The notes under the pieces are model-generated. The model was not told the origin of the DNA. It did no database searches and saw nothing but the letters and a program-made list of their open reading frames with translations. The position numbers were made by a program, and so were the translations under genes. A DNA stretch of 64,000 nucleotides from Lumbricus terrestris (taxonomy: Eukaryota; Annelida; Clitellata; Crassiclitellata; Lumbricidae): assembly GCA_949752735.1 (NCBI GenBank), contig OX457036.1:1648620-1712619 (forward strand), in the 5' to 3' direction. This document shows, piece by piece, positions 59,186 to 64,000 of the stretch (position 1 is its first letter; each line of letters opens with the position of its first letter).

Positions 59186-60955
59186 TCAAATACAAGCACA
59201 ATGGCATCTTTCTATGGATCTCTAGGCGCATGTCATGTTTCACCGTCTGCCTCTTTCTCCATCTTTCTCTCTCTTTCCTTATCCAAATAAACTCCATAAT
59301 TCACGAATGCTTGCTAAATAAAATGCCTGGAAGAAATCGTCATTATTTACTTCCAAAGAAAATCTTATATCCGTTGCAGAAATCTTTTAGTCCCAAAACC
59401 GTGGGGACCAATTATTATGAACAGGTGTTTTTTGTAAAAGTCTCTCCTAGAATTGGAGCAGTTTATTCATCTTCATAGGAAGATGTCTGTTGTCGCCCAC
59501 CTCCTCTATCCACGCTTAGGTCTGGCATGGCCAGAGCAAGGGCAATGGCCGAGATTCTGAGCATCATCGTATGTCTTTTTATCTCGTTTGTCAAGGGAAT
59601 TTTGTACCCGCTGACATGGTGGCATCCCTTGTTGTTCGCACAGAATCTGGGAGTAACCCCTCCAACATTTGTTCCATTGATTTATGGATATCACTCCATC
59701 TTTTCTCCACCCTAACAATTCCCAATTTGCTTCATAAACGGAATAGACTTCGTGGTTGCATTTCTATACAAATAGACAGTTTCCAGCATGTTATGAGGTT
59801 GACAGAACGGACAGATGTCTATAATTATAATAGACTGTCTTCTGAAGACAATGCAGTTTACTGTAGGCTGTCAGTCAATATTATCGTGTCTAGATTATCT
59901 TCTAAATGGGATATTACGACAACTAATCATTGAATAGCAATTATCTTAAATCTAAAGGAATCATGTTTAGGCCTATTTATCTTGTGAGAGCGATATACAT
60001 GTAATTATGCGAAAATACTACCACTCTAACTCCAATTCCATTTCCAACTGCTATTGCTACCGCTACCGCTACTACGACTACTGCTACTGCTACTGCTACT
60101 GCTGCTGCTGCTGCTGCCAGTGTGAGAATTGTGGAAAAATAACTGGGGGGTTGGACCATTATCCACTTAGAATTGGGGTGTGAAAAACAGACTTTACTAT
60201 GGGGCTACAAGAAAGACTGGGGAGGGTTGAAACCCCCCACCCCCGGCAATTCCCACCTGACTGCTACTACTACTACAATACTACTACATTAAGATTTTTT
60301 AACCTTGAATTCCAGGATAATCTATCAACGGAAAGCAAGGCTGCCTTGTCACAATCCGTCAATGTTATACCGTCAAAATTTCAACAGATCAACTCGTTTG
60401 ATCTTTCTTCCAAAAAATTAAGTATAGCATTTCCATGTTACATGTTACTTTACGCATCTATTTCTTAGCAGTCGAACCAGCCAGTTTTCATGGCCCGATA
60501 GTTCGCCTTTAATTTCCCAACAGTTCTGTTTACTCTAAGCCGCTGTTCCAACAATTGAGCCGGGATGTTAGATATCCGTTCGAGATTTAATTTACTGCAG
60601 ACAGCGAAAGCATCTCGTAGACTGCAGTGACTGTATAGCAGAAGCGGATTTTCGTTTGGGCAGATGAAGTGAGTATAGACACATAATAAATGTATGAATC
60701 CACGATTCCACCTTCGTCGACCATATTCCTCCTTTTTCTTGCTTCATTCCTTACCATCGGCTTGCTTTCTTTCTTTGTGCCAATCCTATTAGCAGCAGCG
60801 TTGGTGGTGGCGGAGGCTGCTCTCCCCTCGTCGTCCGCTCTTCTTGGCGCTTGGCCACTCCCTCATACGTGCGTTGCCGCTGATGTGTTTACCCCGACCA
60901 CTAGGCTTAATGGAAGGACGAGGGTGGAAACAGCACTAAGGGATGACCATCGGTA
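59186..60955. other. Stretch without a supported gene
   Basis: 60035-60120 has ctaccgctactgctactgct-type trinucleotides. A hydrophobic 89-codon frame at 60690-60959 (IFLLFLASFLTIGLLSFF) has no family signature. Nothing else assignable. Confidence 0.45.
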
Positions 60956-60959
60956 CTAG

Positions 60960-61535
60960 TCTCAGGCAGGCAGACAGAGAGACAGGCAGACAGACAGACA
61001 GGAAGACAGGCAGACAGACAGGCAGACAGACAGACAAACAGACAGGCAGACAGATAGACGGGCAGACAGACAGGTAGGAAACACAGGCACACAGGCAGAA
61101 AGATAGGCGGACGCAGACATACAGGCAGGCAGACAGTTAGATAGGTTGACAGATACAGACAGTCAGGCAGACAGACAAACGGGCAGACAGGAAGGCAGGC
61201 AGATAGACGGGCAGGCAGGCAGGCAGAAAAACAAGCTGACAGACAGATACAGACCAACAAACGTATGCATTGAGCAAACGTGTTCACAGGCGCACAGGTG
61301 AACATGCAAAAGTGAACATATCCTTCAAGAGTGACAAGCGGAGACACAACAAAATGTTGATGCGAGATCAGACAGACACAGACAAACAAACAGACAGACA
61401 GACACAAACAGACAGACACAGACAGACACAGACAGACAGACAGACACAGGCAGACAGACAGACACAGACAGACACAGACAGACACAGACAGACACAGACA
61501 GACACAGACAGACAGACACAGACACAAACAGACGG
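60960..61535. repeat. (GACA)/(GGCA)n and (ACAGAC)n arrays
   Basis: Two blocks, 60960-61260 and 61365-61532, separated by about 100 bp of mixed sequence. Confidence 0.93.
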
Positions 61536-61639
61536 ACCTAAACAGGCTTGTAGGCAGTGATGGACATAATATGCAGACGTCATAGATGAGAAGCAACTAT
61601 GATTAATCTCACCTCAAACAGCATCAGAGAACGGATGAT

Positions 61640-61730
61640 GGGAGGGGAGGAATAGGAAGAGGAATAGGAATAGGAGGAGGAGAAGAGGAGGAGCAAGAGG
61701 AGGAAAAGGAGGAGGAGGAGGAGGAGTGAG
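61640..61730. repeat. GGA-rich purine tract
   Basis: ggaggaggaggag and gaggaataggaa words over about 90 bp. Confidence 0.85.
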
Positions 61731-61934
61731 CTTCTCGGCCAGACAAATTTCCGGTCCAACCGCCTGAGCCACACGCATCGAGGAACCGATAGATAAGTGG
61801 CCGACAGACAGACCGACCGACAGACCAACTGAACCAACGGCCGAATGAATGACCGAATGTGAGGCCGAATGAATAAAAAACAGTGAGTGACCGAATGATT
61901 TACCAACAGAATCAGTGACCGAATTGGTGACAGA

Positions 61935-62270
61935 ATGACTGAACAAATGCGCTACCTAGCGAGTGGCCGAATGACCGAATCAATGGCCCACTGAGTGACC
62001 GAATGACCGAATCAAGGGTCCAGTGAGTGAGCGAATGACCGAATCAATGGCCCAGTGAGTGACCGAATGACCGAATCAATGGCCCAGTGAGTGACCGAAT
62101 GACCGAATCAATGGTCCAGTGAGTGACCGAATGACCGAATCAACGGCCGAGTGAGTGACCGAATGACCGAATCAACGGCCGAGTGAGTGACCGAATGACC
62201 GAATCAATGGCTGAGTGAGTGACCGAATGACCGAATCAACGGCCGAGTGAGTGAGTGACCGAATGCCCGA
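61935..62270. repeat. 32-bp minisatellite, about 9 units
   Basis: The unit is gagtgaccgaatgaccgaat followed by caatggcccagt, with caacggccgagt variants. Confidence 0.95.
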
Positions 62271-62700
62271 TATGACAACATGGCCATCTGTCCAATCTCG
62301 TTCCGTCCTCAAATCAGTCAGCAAACTAAAAAAACAGTCCACCAATGTGTGTCTAGCAGCTGATACTACGTCAGGCATCTTTCCAACTCTGCTCTTCTCC
62401 CAACTCTCTCTCTTTTCTTTTCTTGCTCCTCCCGTTTAATTATATTCCTCCTCTTCCTTCTGCCTCTTCTCCTCTGTCTCTCCTACTCCCTTCTACTCCT
62501 CACGCTCATGTATACCAAGCAGAAGCGAACGTCAAATGCGAATTCTTCCTACAATTCATCCAATTTCATGGGTTGAAACAATGTTTTTCTGCATAGATCA
62601 TTTGAGTACAGCTGATGGTGTTCTAACGTTTGATCAACATGACAACGTGGTGGTAAGAAATTGAAGATAGTGACAGCGGCAGAGTTCAGTTTTGCTCTGA
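62271..62700. other. Stretch without a supported feature
   Basis: Mixed sequence with a C/T-rich part at 62390-62500. No gene or mobile element recognised. Confidence 0.5.
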
Positions 62701-63110
62701 TTGGAAACCATAAAAACACTAGATTAGAATATCATTAGATTAGAATTGGATCGTGTTAGATTGGATTATGTTAGAATAAACCATGCTACATTGGATCATG
62801 GCAGATTGGATCATGCTAAATTGGATTATGTTAGATTAGGTCATGCTAGATTAGACCGTGTTAGATTGGATCATGTTAGATTGGATCATGTGAGATTGGA
62901 TCATGTTAGATTTGATCATGTTTGATAAGATCATGTTAGATTGGGTAATGTTAAATTGGACCAAATTATATTGGACCATGTTAGATTGGATCATGTTATA
63001 TTAGATAATGTTAGATTGGATCATGCTACGTTAGATAATAGATAATGTCGTATTGGATTAGAACAGATTAGATCAGATAAAGCTATAGAGTATAGATCAT
63101 GTTAGGAATT
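62700..63110. repeat. 15-17-bp TTGGATCATGTTAGA minisatellite
   Basis: More than 20 degenerate units of ttggatcatgttaga. Non-coding. Confidence 0.93.
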
Positions 63111-63544
63111 CACACAGAATAATAATTCTACCCATTCATTTTCTGTTCCTACAAACATGTTTATGGTGGAGGTATTCGCAAAGTCCTTTCCTCCTCCATT
63201 GACATCACAAAAGACTTCGATCTTATTGATTCGCTTCGAAGGATTGTCGTTTAGCTGTCCCCACATAACATCCCTGCGTCTGTCTGCCATCAGCGGGGTC
63301 GGGGGCGATCCGCTGATTTGACCGCTTTAAGAATCGAAAATGTCTGTCCAGCCTTTACGAGCAGCCGGACTCCGTCGTCGTGTCCAGAAAATTGCCTTCC
63401 AGCGAGGTTGACGTTGCGCTAATACCCTCATTATCGCTGGCACATGTAAGCACGGACATTTGTTCACAACAATGTCCGACCTCTGGCTGCCGTTCTTGTC
63501 GGCCCCTCTGCTTGGGACCCACGCTCGTCTGCGCTGCTGGTCAT
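63111..63544. other. Stretch without a supported feature
   Basis: Short frames on both strands, none recognisable; CpG content rises toward 63350-63540. Confidence 0.45.
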
Positions 63545-63640
63545 GCGAGGAGAGGAGGGCGGGCGGGCGAGGAGAGGAGGCCGGGCGGGTGAGGAGAGGA
63601 GGGTGGGCGGGCGATGAGAGGAGGGTGGGTGGGTGGCCGG
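63545..63640. repeat. GC-rich ~18-bp GGGCGGGCGAGGAGAGGA array
   Basis: About five units. Confidence 0.9.
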
Positions 63641-63754
63641 TCGGACGGTCGGTCGAAGACGATTGCAAATTGAATCGAAATGAGAAGGCAACGACAATGG
63701 ACGGTGAAAGGCATTGGCAGCAGAGTCAAAGCCAGACGTTGGCACCGCCCTAGA

Positions 63755-64000
63755 CGTCGGCGCCAGCATCAAAGACACTGACAGCGTCAATGACACTGAC
63801 AACGTCAATGACACTGACAGCGTCAATGACACTGACAGCGTCAATGACACTGGCAGCGTCAATGGCATTGACAGCGTCAATGACACTGACAGCGTCAATG
63901 ACACCGGCAGAGTCATGGGCACTGACACCGTCAAAGAATAAAAGACACTGTCAGCGTCAACGACACTGACAGCGTCAATGACACTGACGGTGTCAATGAC
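63755..64000. repeat. 18-bp TGACACTGACAGCGTCAA array running off the right edge
   Basis: About 13 units, with few changes. The unit length is a multiple of three, so a plus-strand frame (63714-63941) encodes NDTDSV repeats before a stop. No start context, domain or splice site supports it as a gene. Confidence 0.93.

Noticed and set aside
60690..60959. 89-codon hydrophobic frame as a small membrane protein
   Set aside because: No motif, no neighbours, and length is compatible with chance.

Overview
This is a eukaryotic, intron-dominated window. It carries a 12-exon internal part of one gene on the minus strand, a voltage-gated calcium channel alpha-1 subunit of the Cav1 (L-type) class. The exons lie between 46,743 and 1,704. 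Every splice junction has AG/GT borders, and the reading phase chains without a break through all 12 exons (1,699 coding bases, about 566 residues). Reading from high to low coordinates, the encoded parts are: domain I S2-S3, S3-S4/S4, S5, turret plus pore loop, S6; the I-II linker with the beta-subunit binding site (AID); domain II S1, S2-S4, S5 plus pore loop, and the start of S6. The gene enters before domain I S1 and leaves at domain II S6, so both ends are missing.

The very high simple-repeat load, long introns, tRNA-derived SINEs, L2/CR1-like and RTE-like LINE fragments, and the recurrent word TAGGCCTA suggest a marine invertebrate. An echinoderm or a similar deuterostome is plausible, but this is inference. 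The channel sequence looks like invertebrate Cav1.

Layout: 1-6 kb holds the domain II S2-S6 exons, LINE fragments and two arrays built from exon/donor junctions. 6-9.4 kb is a 3.2-kb hAT-type element with a perfect 8-bp target duplication and several nested insertions. 9.7-11.8 kb holds the IIS1 exon and a linker exon. 11.8-25 kb is a 13-kb intron of microsatellites and old repeats. 25 kb holds a short linker exon. 25-37.7 kb is an intron with a 2-kb GAT/GGT/GAT array and a cluster of LINE reverse-transcriptase fragments. 37.7-46.7 kb holds six exons (AID back to IS2). 46.7-64 kb shows no further exon I can support; it holds satellites, microsatellites, a 2.9-kb TIR transposon at 53.3-56.2 kb with an unrecognised decayed coding region, and inside that a 615-bp fold-back element.

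The most unusual signal is at three of the eleven visible 5' splice sites (donors at 2,784, 1,703 and 41,338). There the intron begins with a tandem array whose repeat unit copies the exon/donor junction itself. The clearest is a 44-bp unit, 13 donor copies, that repeats the last 14 codons of the domain II pore-loop exon plus its GT. Use of any donor but the first shifts the frame. A second general pattern is that SINE and LINE 3' ends share a GGGAGCGCCTCTGA...GGCGCTATA motif, and many microsatellites start exactly where these ends stop.
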